A stretch of 64,000 nucleotides of DNA from Toxoplasma gondii ME49 (Eukaryota; Apicomplexa; Conoidasida; Eucoccidiorida; Sarcocystidae): positions 4,573,601 through 4,637,600 of the forward strand of contig NC_031475.1 in assembly GCF_000006565.2 (NCBI RefSeq). Direction: 5' to 3'. Positions 45,601 to 57,850 of the stretch are shown here, in pieces (position 1 is the stretch's first letter; the number at the start of each line of letters is the position of its first letter). The translations under genes were made by a program, and so were the position numbers. The notes beneath the pieces are model-generated. The model was not told the DNA's origin and made no database searches. It saw nothing but the letters and a program-made list of their open reading frames with translations.

Positions 45601-47126
45601 ATGACTTCTTTGAATCGCTCGGCAGAGTCCCCGCTTCCAGAGGAACGCAGTGTTGAGAAACCTCAGACCCCCACACGGACTTTCGCGCGCCAGGAGTCAC
45701 CACTAACGTCCGGTCTCAGCCGGATGGACCGGAACGATGCGTCCTTTTTCCTTGAAAGGACTCCTCTGCGTGCCTCCTGTTTTTCCTCTTCCTCACCGGC
45801 AAATGGGAGTTTCTGCGGACAGTTCGTGCGTCCCGTACAAGGAGAACGAAACGCTCCTCTGTATGTTCGCTTGAAACGACATAGAGAGGAGGATGTTCCA
45901 CCCTTCCTGTGTCTGCTTCAACATCGAGGAGAGGGAAACGCGCCCGCAGCTAAGCAGCAGAAAGTGAGGGGAGAGTACGAGGGCGCAGCGAAGCACGAGT
46001 CGGGACTGCTGCTGTTCCGACATGTCGGGGAGCCTCCAGTGCTTCTCGACGAGAAGCCGAACGCAGGACACAAATCGCAAGACGCCCAAACAGCCAGTGC
46101 CGCGCCACATGGAAGTCCGAGGTGCCAGACAACCGGAAAAGAGGAGCTCACGCCGGCAGCGTCTGGGGCCAGCACTGCGCAGGGAGACATCGATACAGCT
46201 CTTCTCCAGCGTCTCCGGAAATACCGTGTGGTTCCTTCTGGAAGAGCAAGTGAAGACGGGCATTCGAAGGAAGAAAGCGAGCATCAATCGGCCCTTTCCG
46301 GGACGCGCGAGGGGGAGAAGACAGCCGCCAAACGCAGAGCAGGTGCAGTTCAGCACGTACGACTTGCCGATGGCAGAAAAATCCGGCTTTTAGATGTGTG
46401 TCCATCAGAGACTGTTGGAGGAACCGAGGATCGGTCTGACTTTACTGACGACTGCGATTTCGAGTGGTATCGTCTGGCAGGTCCAGATGACGCTGTGCAT
46501 GCAGCGGGGGAAAGAAGCAGTTTGTTCGAGTTTTTGGAGGAAGAGGGCGGAGCTCTCAGTGCCCAAGCCGAGTTGATCAGAAAACTGATTGCCAGTGGCA
46601 CTTCGGCGAATCTCGCTGACGGCCCGGGAGCGGATGCCGTTGGTTTGATTGAACTGGAAGATGTCGACGAAGAAACGGGAGAAGTTCTGCGAGGCTGTGG
46701 CTGGAGCAACGCGTGCCGGTCTGTCGACGTCTTTCTCGGGGAATTCGGAGACATCGATGACCCCGACTCAGGTAAGCAGCCGAGGGAGAATATCCTAGAC
46801 CGTATTTGCGGAAGAAAGGGATGCGTTTTGAAGTTCTGTGGACTTGCGAGTGGGGAAAGATTCACTGTCTTAGAGGGAACGAAAACGTGGCCAGAAAACG
46901 GCTGGGAGAAACGCGGCGAGGAAGCGAATGAGTTGTACAGGGCGCGTATTACAATGTGCTGTGCTCGGTTTCTCCAGACGATCCGGATGCAGCTGAGCTG
47001 GACTACCCTGAGGATAGCGACGACGAGAGAGAGAGGCGCTTTGCAGCTCGCGTGCGGCACTTGATAGAAGATTCTGAAGAAGACCGCTTTTCTGAATCAA
47101 GTGCATTCAGTTACGACGGCGAGTGA
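45601..47126 (+). CDS. Iwr1/SLC7A6OS-like RNA polymerase II nuclear import factor
   Basis: Exons 45601-46771 and 46978-47126 give 439 residues. The start is in a CAAAATGAC context, preferred over an upstream in-frame TTG. The first exon could read on past 46771 without splicing, but a strong GTAAGC donor and a pyrimidine-preceded CAG acceptor restore an acidic C-terminus: IDDPDSDDPDAAELDYPE then DSDDERERRF. Iwr1 proteins combine a short N-terminal motif of the form LRVKRKR with a late acidic DYP-containing block. Here LYVRLKRHREE lies at about 87-97, followed by an FRH motif (GLLLFRHVGE), DCDFEWYRL in the middle and the acidic block at the end. In yeast and man the family escorts assembled RNA polymerase II into the nucleus with importin-alpha and is then exported. 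Assignment rests on motif order, not full alignment, so it is tentative. Long polar linkers are typical of this genome. Confidence 0.6.
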
Positions 47127-50024
47127 ACGGGGGCGGGCGCGTAAAAAGATTGAGACAGACAGACACTAAAGGCTCTAAGGCAATGCAGTGAACGCACAGT
47201 GTCATGGTCTGATCTGCCACACAGCGACAGACAACTTGCGACCCGCTAGAGCTCTCCGGTGTTCGCCCCCAAATTGACAGCTCCGAACTTCAGTGAAGAT
47301 GGAGCCGCTGTCGATGACGAGTGTCCCAGGTATATGCAGATGCGGGTTCTACATTTTCTCCTGCCTAAATCGATTTTGCTCCGGGGGGTCGGCCGAAAAA
47401 ACCAGCTCAATTGCCTCCAGGTGTTCCACAGCTGTTGTGGACCGTGTGCTCTTTTTGCCACACATATCAATGATTCATTCCTCAACAGTTACCTATCTTC
47501 CAGTTACTTCCCTTACATTTGGTCGCAAAAAGGACTCCTTGCACGACGGGGGGGGGTTTAGATGCGCGTGTATATACATATATCTGTGTACGCAGCATTT
47601 TTGCGCCGCGTAGAATCGTGCATGTTTTAAGAGAACGAGTACGGCCATGGAACCGATTAAGCATATATATATGAGGTGCATCTAAGTTGGTTTTACAGTG
47701 TTGTGTGCCACGACAGTGAAAGCACCTGCTGTGAAATTCTGACAAGCTCACACACGCACGTAGGCGGACAGAGGTGAGGTGCCACTTGAAACGGCAGGTG
47801 GCCTCCCTTTCACAAACTAGAGTCTGGAAGTGCTAGGGGAACTACCTGTGTGTCGACAAAGTACAGAATGGTTACAATGGACAAACACTGCCCAGATATG
47901 TGGTGAACAAATATATGGTTTTTTCATTCATTCAGAGATGCCAAACCACCCGTGCACGAACCACAGAGAAGAACTTAAGGGAAACTGGCAGGTGCCCTAT
48001 CTCGGTTTCTGCTCTTGAGCGACGGCTCACATTGACATTCCCCCTGTTGCGGCAGGGTGGGTCATAGCATCAGCTTAGGTGTGCCGCAAGAGGAGCACTG
48101 AGACGGGATTGGTTGGACAACCATTCGCGGTTTGTCTGGCGTATCGTGGACTGTTGTGGTCACCGTCATTAACGGGTACGCGATTTAGCGTACTGTTCTG
48201 TTGTTTGAAGGCTTGTCGAAGTGAGAGAGCGAGAAAGTTTACTGAACACATCAACACGAGCGTTTTATGGATGACTCTTCATGAGACGCCCATTTGCGTG
48301 AGGGAACATGCCTTGGAGCCGTATAGACAAAGCTAGTAATGCTTGCCAAAACTCGTGGAACTTTCAGCTCCCTGCATATTTCGGATCATACTAAAATAGT
48401 GGGACCCTGACAGATTTTGTAAAGCTCCATTTCTGAACAGCGGTGAACAATTTGATCTAGCGGTCTCGAAGTGCGGGAAGAGACCGTACTCACTTCACAG
48501 TGGCTTATCTGAAGGGGGGGTACTTAGAACACATCCCGTTGCACACCCGGAGAAAAGAACACGAAAGTAGTGTCGAAGATATAACGTTTATGCAAAGAAG
48601 TCTTCTTTGGTTTTAAAGTGACTGGCACATCGATACGGGACGTTACGGGCTCTTTTAACTGTAAGCCAACAGGCGCAGTCTTCCGGAGGATCACTGACTC
48701 GAACGTTTCAGTCTCGTTCACACACCGTGGCTGTTTCCTCACTGCCAGCTAGTGTTATACGCTCCTTCCGGTGATACCTCTTCCTTATACCAAATGCTCT
48801 AAAGTGAAGCGCTTCCTTCAAGTTGGAGACGCCTAGCATTGGGATTTATTTCAGCCAGACCTTTCCGCTAAAATGTTTCGTGGCATGCGATAGCTCCTGC
48901 CACGCTGCATGTCTTCTGGTCATCCGCATGTACCCCTGTAGGTGGGTATGAAGGGTGTGAACCAGGTAGTGAGTTAGTTAGCTCCTCGGGTTATATTCTT
49001 CTTGCATGTTTCGAATTGACAGACAACGTGTTAGGAGGCCCTTTCCTCCCGAGTTTCAGTGTAGAGGAGAACTCTACGACGTTGTCGGGTTCTTGAGGGG
49101 GAAGGAACCGTATTTCGTTGCTGTTGCCAGTGCGAATGCGGCGGCAGTGACGGCCACCACAAGGCTACTCTTCTTTTCCTGCGCATTAAATTTCCTTCCC
49201 CGTCCTCCTCTGTCCTCAGTACGGTACACTGATTGCTCGTAGCCCTCCGTTTCACCCGAGGGGTCCTTATATAATTTGTCAACCCTACTCTCTGACTTCC
49301 GTCTGTGTGTCGGCGGGTGTACAGACAGCCGAAAAGAAAGTCAATAGGAACGGCACACACCGGCCGGCACTTCCCAAATCCATGACATGACGGTTTGCAG
49401 CGCCACGTGTGTAAATATCGTGACACGTGACCAATTGCTTCCACTGTTTCAGTCCCCACTTCTCCAGGCCAACCTCGCTGCAGCCCGCGAACACACGCGG
49501 AAGGCGCGTGGACTGCAGAACGGAAGATTCGGTGTTTCGCTGCGGCCACCAGAGGAAGCAGCAGACTTTCATCCACTTTGAGCCCCGTTTCCCGTCTGTT
49601 TCCTGCCTCTCTACAGTTCCGGCTTGATGCCTCTCTGCCTCCCCCCCTTGAATGCCCTTGTCGAGTTACCCGTCGGCGTCGTTGTCCCGGAAGCTCACGG
49701 TGCACGTGTTTCGCTATGGGTGTTAAGTAGAAATCTTATTCCTGAAACAACTGCACTTCACAGGAGTCAAACTGTTCGAGGTATCTTCCCCATTCCCTTG
49801 GGCGGAAGTCTCAGGTCTTGCACGGGAGGCCTGTCGACCTGGATGAACCGTTTTCCTCCGCGCTTCCTTGCGACGCCCGCACTCCCAACTCCACCTGTCT
49901 TCCGAATCGTTTTCCCCCACATCCTGCCTCCGTTCTTTTTACCTTGACCCTTTGTTGGCGTCCCCGACAAATCTTCAGGGTAAACGTCCGCCCGTGCTCG
50001 TAACCTGCCTCCCTACAGAGACCG
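47127..50024. other. Intergenic region upstream of the Psf3-like gene
   Basis: About 2.9 kb between tandem plus-strand genes, presumably a 3' UTR followed by promoter and 5' UTR. The 224-codon minus-strand frame at 49031-49705 has no recognisable motif. A G9 run is at 47548-47556. Confidence 0.45.
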
Positions 50025-53000
50025 ATGGCATTCTTTGACCCCTTCCTCAGTAATAGGGACGGGCGCAGAGACAGCAATCTCGGCGCTCCCCTCGACCCCG
50101 ATGAAGAACCGGCCTCTCTTCCGTCGGCTTCCGCCGCCACTTCGTCTTCGCCCTCTTCCTGTCCAGTCTCGCTGCCCGCTGCGGATGCGGGCGACGCTTC
50201 TCACAGCAGTAGTTTCTCCGAAGACAGAGGCGAGAGCAGCTTGGAAGACAGCGCCCCTGCCTTTGACCTGAAGGCTTTCCACCGCCATGTGCGCGACGCG
50301 GACAGCTTTGACGAAAGTTCACAAGCTGTGGCACACGCACCCAGCTTGGATGAGAGTCGAGAAAACACATGCCCCTCAAATTTGGCTTCCATTCCTCACC
50401 TGCCTTCCTTCGGAGGCGACTTGGACGAGGACCGGGCAGCCGATTCGAGGAAAGGCGAAGCTCGCGCTCGGAAACCCCCGCCACGTTCGCAGGAAGATGA
50501 TGAACTCAGGAGCGAAAGACGCTCGGCAACGCCCTCTGCTTTTGCCTCCGAAGCGCCTTCGCAGGGAAGCCTTTCACAAGCAGATGCCTCGTGGCTAGAC
50601 GTTCCAGGTCCTTCGTGGGAGGCTCTGGACCAGGAGGCGAGACGGGAGCCCTTTCGATTCATAGATTTTGAGGTACGTACGCTCGACGCCAGATAGTTTC
50701 CCCCTCCTTAAGAAGAGGAATGCGACCAAGAGAGGAGCCCTAAGGAAGTGGGTGCACAAGGCAGCGCTTGTCGGGACCCCTGTAGCCGGACGCAGTTTTC
50801 ACATTCGAACGTGAACGCATGGGATCTCCTTTTTGTGTTATAATTCATGAGTCAAATATAGCAGCTCCGTGAGGACGTATTTTTTACAGTAAAGATGTTC
50901 CGAGTTACTTTGAATTTACTCTATGTGAATCTTTTGGGAGGGATGTCTGTGTAGATATCCGGACGGCGAACAGCCACATTGGTAGAGACCAGCATCAGGG
51001 CATGAGCGGAGAGATTCTGGCTTGGGCTGGAATTGCACTCCGTACAGTTCTGTTTACGGGGGTTGTTTCTGAGCTTCTGGAAAAATTGTCCAATTCTGAA
51101 CAGTGTTATTGTACCATCGACTCAGAGGTGTCCCTTCCTTACCAGCTGGCTTCTCTGGGTGCGAATGTTGAGCGCAGCACTGCCTGACTTTCGTGGTCCT
51201 GAAAAAACCTCGAGATTATTGGATCAACTACGTTCTGGCGAGACTGTCTTTCTGCGCAAGCGTCAGTGATATTCGGAAGCATGTTCAGTTGAAACAACCT
51301 TCGTAAAAAGCCCGTATTTTTGCGGCTGCTCTGTCTTGTCACGTTTCTACAGGTTGTTCCTTGTACCCCGGTAACGGAATTGCCGTACCTGTCTTCGCTG
51401 TGTCCGAACGCTCAGCAAGAGGTAGCGAAGAAGATGCGGCCAGATGTGGTGAGTGTTGAGACAGGATGTCGATTTCTTTCTTTTTGTCGAATTCCACTGA
51501 TTGCATTCATGGAGCGTGCTCGCCTAGCTAACACGACCCGGTGGTTTGGTAGCAAGGTTTTTTCAGTTTTTTCGTGCCGACAAGGCTGAGAGCAATTACG
51601 CTGTGTCTGCCAGCATCGGGGTTTGCTCTCCTGTCAAGCTACTCCGACGTTTGACTTTCCCAATAAGACTCGTACTATTCACTCCGAGGAAAGAAATGCC
51701 GTAACTGCTGCCGGGTGGTTGGCGCACGATGCCTCCTCTCCGGCTGTAGGGGTTCTTCAATGCACAGAGCATCTGCCATGATAGTCGACTTTAAGCGCGG
51801 TATCTGTACCTGCAGGGTAGATCCATTTGAGCAAAAGTAGAAGATGTTTACGACTATTTGAAAGAAGAATTTCTGTCTCGCTTTTGGGTCTCTCGAGAAG
51901 CCAACAATGCTGCTGAAGCTTGGCTTCTCCGCGGCATCCGACCAACCACTTAGCAGGGAGATTTTCTTTGTTTTGCTTGTGTGCCTGTCCACTCTGTTCT
52001 CGACTGTGGCTCCAAAACATCCTGAGGAAGGCGGCTTTCTTTGCCGTCTTCTAGATCCTAAAAAAAATGCATGTATGTTTAGTCCGTTTTACTGTCTTAC
52101 ATTTCTTTTCACTCAACTGGAGAGCCGCGTTCTTTCGGGACTGTACTAGGAGGTGAACTGTCGGTTCAGAGCTTTCACGTGTTTGTTTGTCGGATTTGTT
52201 TTGTGGTGTTAGGGAAGGTAAAGTTAAGATTACTTGTGGTGTAAGATAAAAGTGCTTGAGCTGCTTGTAATATAATAAAGACAGTGGGTGTTTCCGGGTA
52301 TCCTTTTTGTAAGATGTGCGTGTTGAGTTTTCCATTAATATCTTTCGCCTGATTTCTCGCACGCAAGTCATCTCAACTTACGACCTGCCTTTTTTTCGGG
52401 TCTTCAGCTGCGGCCAGCAGATTCCTTGCAGCTGCCGCTTTACCAAGCGGAGCTTCTAATGGGTCGTGGGAAGATGAAGATAAAGTTTCCCTCCTTCTAC
52501 GAAATCGCCATCATTGATGCGCTTATCAAGGATCCCCTCACCGTCGACCTCGCTGCTCACTGCCTCTTCTATTTCGATCTCGGCCTCCACCTTTGCTCGC
52601 TGTAAGACCCGTTCTCGATCTGATTGTCGTTTACTCCTCAAGAAAGTCGTCGGGTTGAACAGACATTTCATTGATACATTTGAAGACACTGCAGTCCACG
52701 TAGTGCATCTAGATGTCCCGTTTGGGACACAACACTCTTCACATATTCATTTACTTTCAACGGAAACCAGAGTTTCTGATCAACAGCTCGCTGCCTGAAA
52801 AGTGTGTTTTGCGCGGACGCCCACGTGACTTTCGTACACAAGAGTGGAGGGTTCGCGTATCTTTCTGGAGGCTCTGTGTTGGGGGGCAAACAAGATAAGC
52901 TGGTCATCAAGACGAAGAGGTCCTGGATAAAGCGTCGTACGGAAACGGCTGGTCTTTTGTTTTGACCGCACACTGCTGAGTTTCATTGACACGAGATGTG

Positions 53001-54064
53001 TTCGCACTCAAAATGGATTCAGTGTGCAGGGCGTCCTGGCGCTTAATAACGAATCCGTCTTCCAGTTTTAATAAGCTACATGCTGGGTGAAAACTAGTCA
53101 TAAACGCGCCGCTAATCACGTCACACAGACGCCTCACGACAAATGTTTTCTTCTCCAAAGGAAGGCTACACAGTCTAAATGGACACGCACTTCCTTTGCA
53201 TTGAAATGTGAAAGTGTCTATATCGGTGCTCCGATCTCCACCACTCTGACACACGCGAGTCGTCTAGATTCAACGAAGGGGAGTGCGGGCATGTTTTTGG
53301 TGTTTTGCGCAGTGGTTTTCGCGCCTTCTCGTAATTTTATGTGCGGCTCTCCACCTTCCTCTTTTACTCTGTCGAGTTTTGTTCGGTTGGTCGCAGGCTG
53401 CCCCCTTACGAGTGGCCTGTCCAGCACTTGCAGGAAACCTTGAGGAACGCGCGCCACCGTCGGAGGGTGCACATCATTACGCACCACAAAGTTCTTGAAA
53501 AGCAGTTTATTGGGCGCTTGACATTCCCAGAAGTCTGCAGTAAGTGAAGTAGCGATTTCTGCCTCGGTCCTGGTTTGAATCTGCGGTTCGAGGGTAGAAA
53601 AGAGTTCCTGACACTGTCACACTTTGAGGGGGTTTGTTGCTTTTCTCGGCTCTGAACTCGCGGGCCGGAAATCATGTCTCACTTTTCTCTTTGGTTTGTC
53701 CGTTTGCGTGTTTTCCTTCAGTCCTGAAAGAACTTCAGAAGGATCAAGCAGGTCCGCGAGGCCCATTTGGCGGATGAGCGCCGGTCTGGAAGTTCACTTC
53801 CAATTTTAGAGCTTTCTTTGATGCGAACCCTGGCTTTCTTTGCAGACAGGCGATGCTCTGTTTCGCCGGCTCAACGCAGGAGAAAACGTCCTCCGAGATC
53901 GCGATGTTGGGCATCATTCTTTAGGGTGCTCCTTTTTTTCGGGGATGTTTCCAGCGCAAGCAGTCACTTTTTTTTGTAGTGCAAGCCGATACTCTCAACG
54001 CAGAGTTACGCGTTTGTTCACAGGGCACTACAGAAGAGTGTTCGAGGGGCGAGACACTAGCTGA
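50025..54064 (+). CDS. PSF3: GINS complex subunit Psf3-like DNA replication protein (6 exons)
   Basis: Exons 50025-50672, 51353-51448, 52408-52601, 53397-53539, 53722-53751 and 53850-54064 join in phase (441 residues). After about 210 low-complexity, acidic/serine-rich residues come the Psf3 features. These are FRFIDFEVVPCTPVTELPYL (Psf3 N-terminal beta domain with its VPC motif), ADSLQLPLYQAELL, then KIKFPSFYEIAIIDALIKDP and TVDLAAHCLFYFDLGLHLC (A-domain helices; the family has a DP..VDL..FY.LG pattern). GINS (Sld5, Psf1-3) binds Cdc45 and Mcm2-7 as the replicative helicase. The exon 6 acceptor lies in a tandem GCAGACAG; the second AG gives the right phase and joins KELQKDQAGDALFRRLN. The last roughly 45 residues, after VLRDRDVGHH, look unlike the family, so the 3' end may involve a missed splice. 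The N-terminal extension is far longer than in yeast or human Psf3. Confidence 0.72.
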
Positions 54065-57000
54065 CGCAGATGGCGGCTGCGTTGTCTCTGAAATTCTCCG
54101 CGATGTCTGTGATGTCTGCCTCTCTGCCTCATTTTCTGCCCTAACAAACGGGGCCCGACTAGCAATCCCTTTCTCCCTGACACTTGTCTTCAAGAAACTC
54201 TGCGATTTTTCTATTGCAGTTTACCGTCCTTATTGAAATTCACCACTTTCAGCTCTCTTAAGCGGTCTCAGGGGAGTGGTGGTCCAGCACTTGGTTGTAT
54301 GCATCTCATAATTGGAGTCATATTCAGTTCTGGCTGCAGAATTCAAAACCATTGTAGCCTGGGAAGACATACATGCAATGTCTGCTACCTGGGGGGGGGT
54401 CCCTCGTGTTCCTGCCGCAGTCGGGGACAAAAACACGTTTAGTGTACCTTGAGACATCGAGGGGGAGATTCCTGTCTCGAAGCCACCTGACAACAGTACC
54501 GGAATCTCCAGAAAGCCACTAATTCGGGCACAGAAACAGAAGTAGTTGATTGCATTAGGACACCAGCAGGGTTTATTATAGATAGGGTGAAGTAGTGAAG
54601 TTCTCAGAGGGATTAGGTTGCACAGCAAACGGACCGAACAAAAACGCTTTTGTCCCGCGCTACTGAGCTGAAGCGTGTGTACCACTCACTTCCAATATAC
54701 TTAGGCCATGTACTCTTTTTAGGCATCTCGTTCCTTCAACAGAAACGAGTTCGTCGCCACGGATGGAACGACCTCACTCGAATGGGATCCTTTGGATCCC
54801 CTTTTGAGCAGAAACCACAGGGGTTCAGGCCAGTCACAAATCACTTCGAGACAACACCAACTTTCAGTGTGATAATACAGGGTCTCGCTTTGATATCAGA
54901 GTTGTTAGTACGGAAGATATGGTAATTTCTTGGCCTTCTTATGCAGTAGATACAATAACATCTTTTGGCCAATTTCTATTGTTGGCTTGGAAGTCGGAGT
55001 TTTGCTTGGGTGGTTCGACTTTTTGAGGAGCTTCTCTGTGAACTAGCTTGTTTTCTTCCGGGCAGACAAAAAGGCATCCGCTGCATCCGGAGGGAAACAA
55101 TAGCTACAGCTAACATCGTTAACTCTGTTGCTCAATGCAGCAGACAAACTACTGCGTTTTCGAGAACGTAGGCTGAGTATTGAGAGCTTGCCTGGCCAAC
55201 TTGTCAGGGCATTGACAGTCTATGAATTGTTTATTACAGCTGTCCAATTCGTGCAAACATGCAGATGCATTCGTTTTTCCACACAAAGGACAATCTCGGA
55301 ATAAAAGCGTCCTTAGTGGAAGAGCTGGAAGTCACAAAAGAAATAAAAGTTCGGCGCTGACCTAATCTGACACGCGTACTCAGATGCAATCGGCACAGCG
55401 TGCCAGAAAAAACCAGAAAAGAAAAGGTGCAACGGGAAAAACGACCATTTGCGTGTTAATCCCTTTTCGAATTCGCTCCCCTTGTCAGCATGGCCGCCTT
55501 TTCCTCATTCTAAGACGCAAAGAGAATCCTGCAGCGAATCTCCGAATGTTCATATCTGCCCCAAAAACCTCCTCTGTCGAATGGTTTTCCGACAGGTCTC
55601 CATGTAGTTTGACTTCAAAGGAAGACTTTTTGCCTCCCACTCTGTTCCTCAGAAATTCTAGCTCAAATAAGACCGGCAAAGTGAGCACCTCCTGAAAGCA
55701 CACAGCCAACAGGGAAATCATTGCTGAACTACACTAAAACAAAAAAGGCTGACCACTGGTTCCCATCCCTTCCAAACACTCATCGGCTGGGACGGTACTT
55801 ACTACCCACCAGTGCTGCTCCCCGTGTTTTCAGACCAATTTTTTTAGGATGTTCGACAACAGCGGCTAGAACGAAACGGCCTCCAAACAGCTGGCTTCAG
55901 AATCACTGAGTCACCTCCAATTCAACCCCAGCTCGTATATCCCACCTGACGGTTAACACAACGAAGTTTTGCTGCATATATATACATTTTTAGTGGACTA
56001 CAGGGGCGAAACTGTCTGCTGATGTTCTTGACCACCTCATATACGCCATCTGGCCATGAACTATCGTTCCCAGCTGAATCTTGTTCAAAAGCAAGGGATT
56101 AGTGTCCCGACACGGAGGTGCTGAGACAATCTGAAGATTGGAGCTCTCGGTATTTTTTGACCTGTTATCGCCCAATTGCCTTATGACTGTTATGCATATT
56201 AGAGAAGCAGAGTAACGTAAATCATTTTCCACAATGCTTCGACAAAATGTAGATTTAGATAGTGCGAAAAAGCAGGAACTTCGCACTTGCTTTCGAATCC
56301 AGCACCTTTCGCATAACGATTCTTCGAGATAGCGGCGCAGCAATTTCCGATACGACGTTGTTTTCTTCCTCTCACCGGCAAGGACAGAAGCTGAGATGCC
56401 GCCGACGAGAGCCGCTAGGCCGGTACGGTCGACTGGAACTGTCCCACTTTCTCTCAGAAAATGTGTCGAAGAAGAGGAATAAGAGTCACCAGGTTGAAAC
56501 GAAGAAGACGCTCCCACAGATTGGACAGGAGGCGCGGCGCGGATTTCCAGCATTGCAGGTCCTAGAACACAAAGACCGAGAAGGTCGCAACCTGGGAATG
56601 TGCCTGCCTAAACACCTGGCAGCCAAGGATTCGCAAAACCCCGAAAGGTGACACGCGCTCTCGAACTAATTCTAACACGGTTATCTCAAGGACCTCTAGG
56701 ATCACTTCCAGAACTGCGTAGCACGTGGTCACTGCCGGTGGTATACTGTGGATCCTTCAAAGCCGCGTGCAAGAGGATGCCCCAACCAAACAAACCCAGG
56801 GATGTGACGCAAAATTCAAGGAAAGCATTCAATGCTTAGAACCAAAACAGCAATTTGTACGGTCATTTTCTTCTGGAGTCAACTCGAAGCCGGACATAAA
56901 TTGGATTTAGGAGTGTCACGCGGTAGGTGACGCGTGAGACGCAGCAATTGTCGCCTTAGCGCGGAGACATAAAAATCAAATAACTCTACGTCATCACCCG

Positions 57001-57068
57001 TATATTGCTATGTGTGAGAACACTACCCATCGGTGAAATCCTTTATTCACACTGAAAATCGAGATCGT
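54065..57068. other. Convergent intergenic region
   Basis: About 3 kb between the Psf3-like gene (plus) and the CDGSH gene (minus), expected to hold two 3' UTRs. A 187-codon minus-strand frame at 55990-56553 has no recognised motif and no splice support, so it is left uncalled. A G9 run is at 54391-54399. Confidence 0.45.
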
Positions 57069-57850
57069 TCATCCCTTCCGCATGAGCACCTTACCAACGT
57101 TTACACCCTGCTTCTGCAGCTTCTGGTGGATGTTGTCGCAGTACGGGAATTTCGCTGCAAAGAGAGACAATCAGGAAATGCCAGAGAAAATATCAGGTGA
57201 AAGAAAAGAATCACACGAGACAGGATTAGCGCCCGCTCTTCGCGAATTGTCCCCGATACCCTGGTCGTGCACACACCGCGACAAGACGGGGCGGAACTCG
57301 GGTGTAAATACACTGCCAGAAGATAAGACTAGCGAAACATTCGCTGAAAGTCCATCCACTTTTCCAACAGTATCCGGGACATGCGGAGACAAAAGAGCCA
57401 TACTTACAAGATTTCCAGCACCGACAGATGGAGAATTTCTTTGCTCTCTTCGCGGTGGGGATGACAATCTCCGTGTGGACCGCAGGCAAGCCTGAAAGCA
57501 GAAACAGACCAGGAATCCAGTTCGGTTTAGACCTCTCAGCTCCTGGCGACCACTGAGGAACATTCGCATGTGCATAAGCGCGAGATTCGATGTTACTCAC
57601 TTGCATGCGCACCACGAGTCTTACAAAAAACTGGAGTTTCATAGAACCACGACTGGGTTCCACGACTATGGAAAATTGGAACGTCGGAGAGGTTGTACTA
57701 CAGAGTACGTACGCAAACACAAAAAACAGTTGTCCCCAGTCAAGGACCGCGACTTCAGCGAAGACCCCTACCTTTTGTGTTCATGTTTTCCCCAGCTCTC
57801 CTGAGAATCTCCGTGGTGGCGCGAGGGCACTTCGAGGCCTGACCACCCAT
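57069..57850 (-). CDS. Small CDGSH-type 2Fe-2S protein (CISD/mitoNEET family) with MGxxxS N-terminus
   Basis: Exons 57850-57772, 57491-57408 and 57154-57069 give an 82-residue protein. The motif CRCWKSSKFPYCDNIH fits C-x-C-x2-S-x3-P-x-C-D-x2-H. Cys49, Cys51, Cys60 and His64 are the 3Cys-1His ligands of a labile 2Fe-2S cluster. Sequence around it (AKKFSICRCW, then QKLQKQGVNVGKVLMRKG) follows mammalian CISD1 closely. Gly and Ser of CDGSH are replaced by Asn62 and Ile63. CISD1/2 sit on the outer mitochondrial or ER membrane through an N-terminal helix. Here no such helix exists; the predicted start MGGQASKCPR instead resembles an N-myristoylation signal with a nearby cysteine. The ATG lies one base after an acceptor-like TTTGCAG, so either a 5' UTR intron or an upstream coding exon is possible. 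Roles in iron or redox handling are family knowledge, not shown here. Confidence 0.85.

Noticed and set aside
55990..56553. Minus-strand 187-codon frame
   Set aside because: No motif, no splice context and no family resemblance; kept only as a note on the intergenic region.
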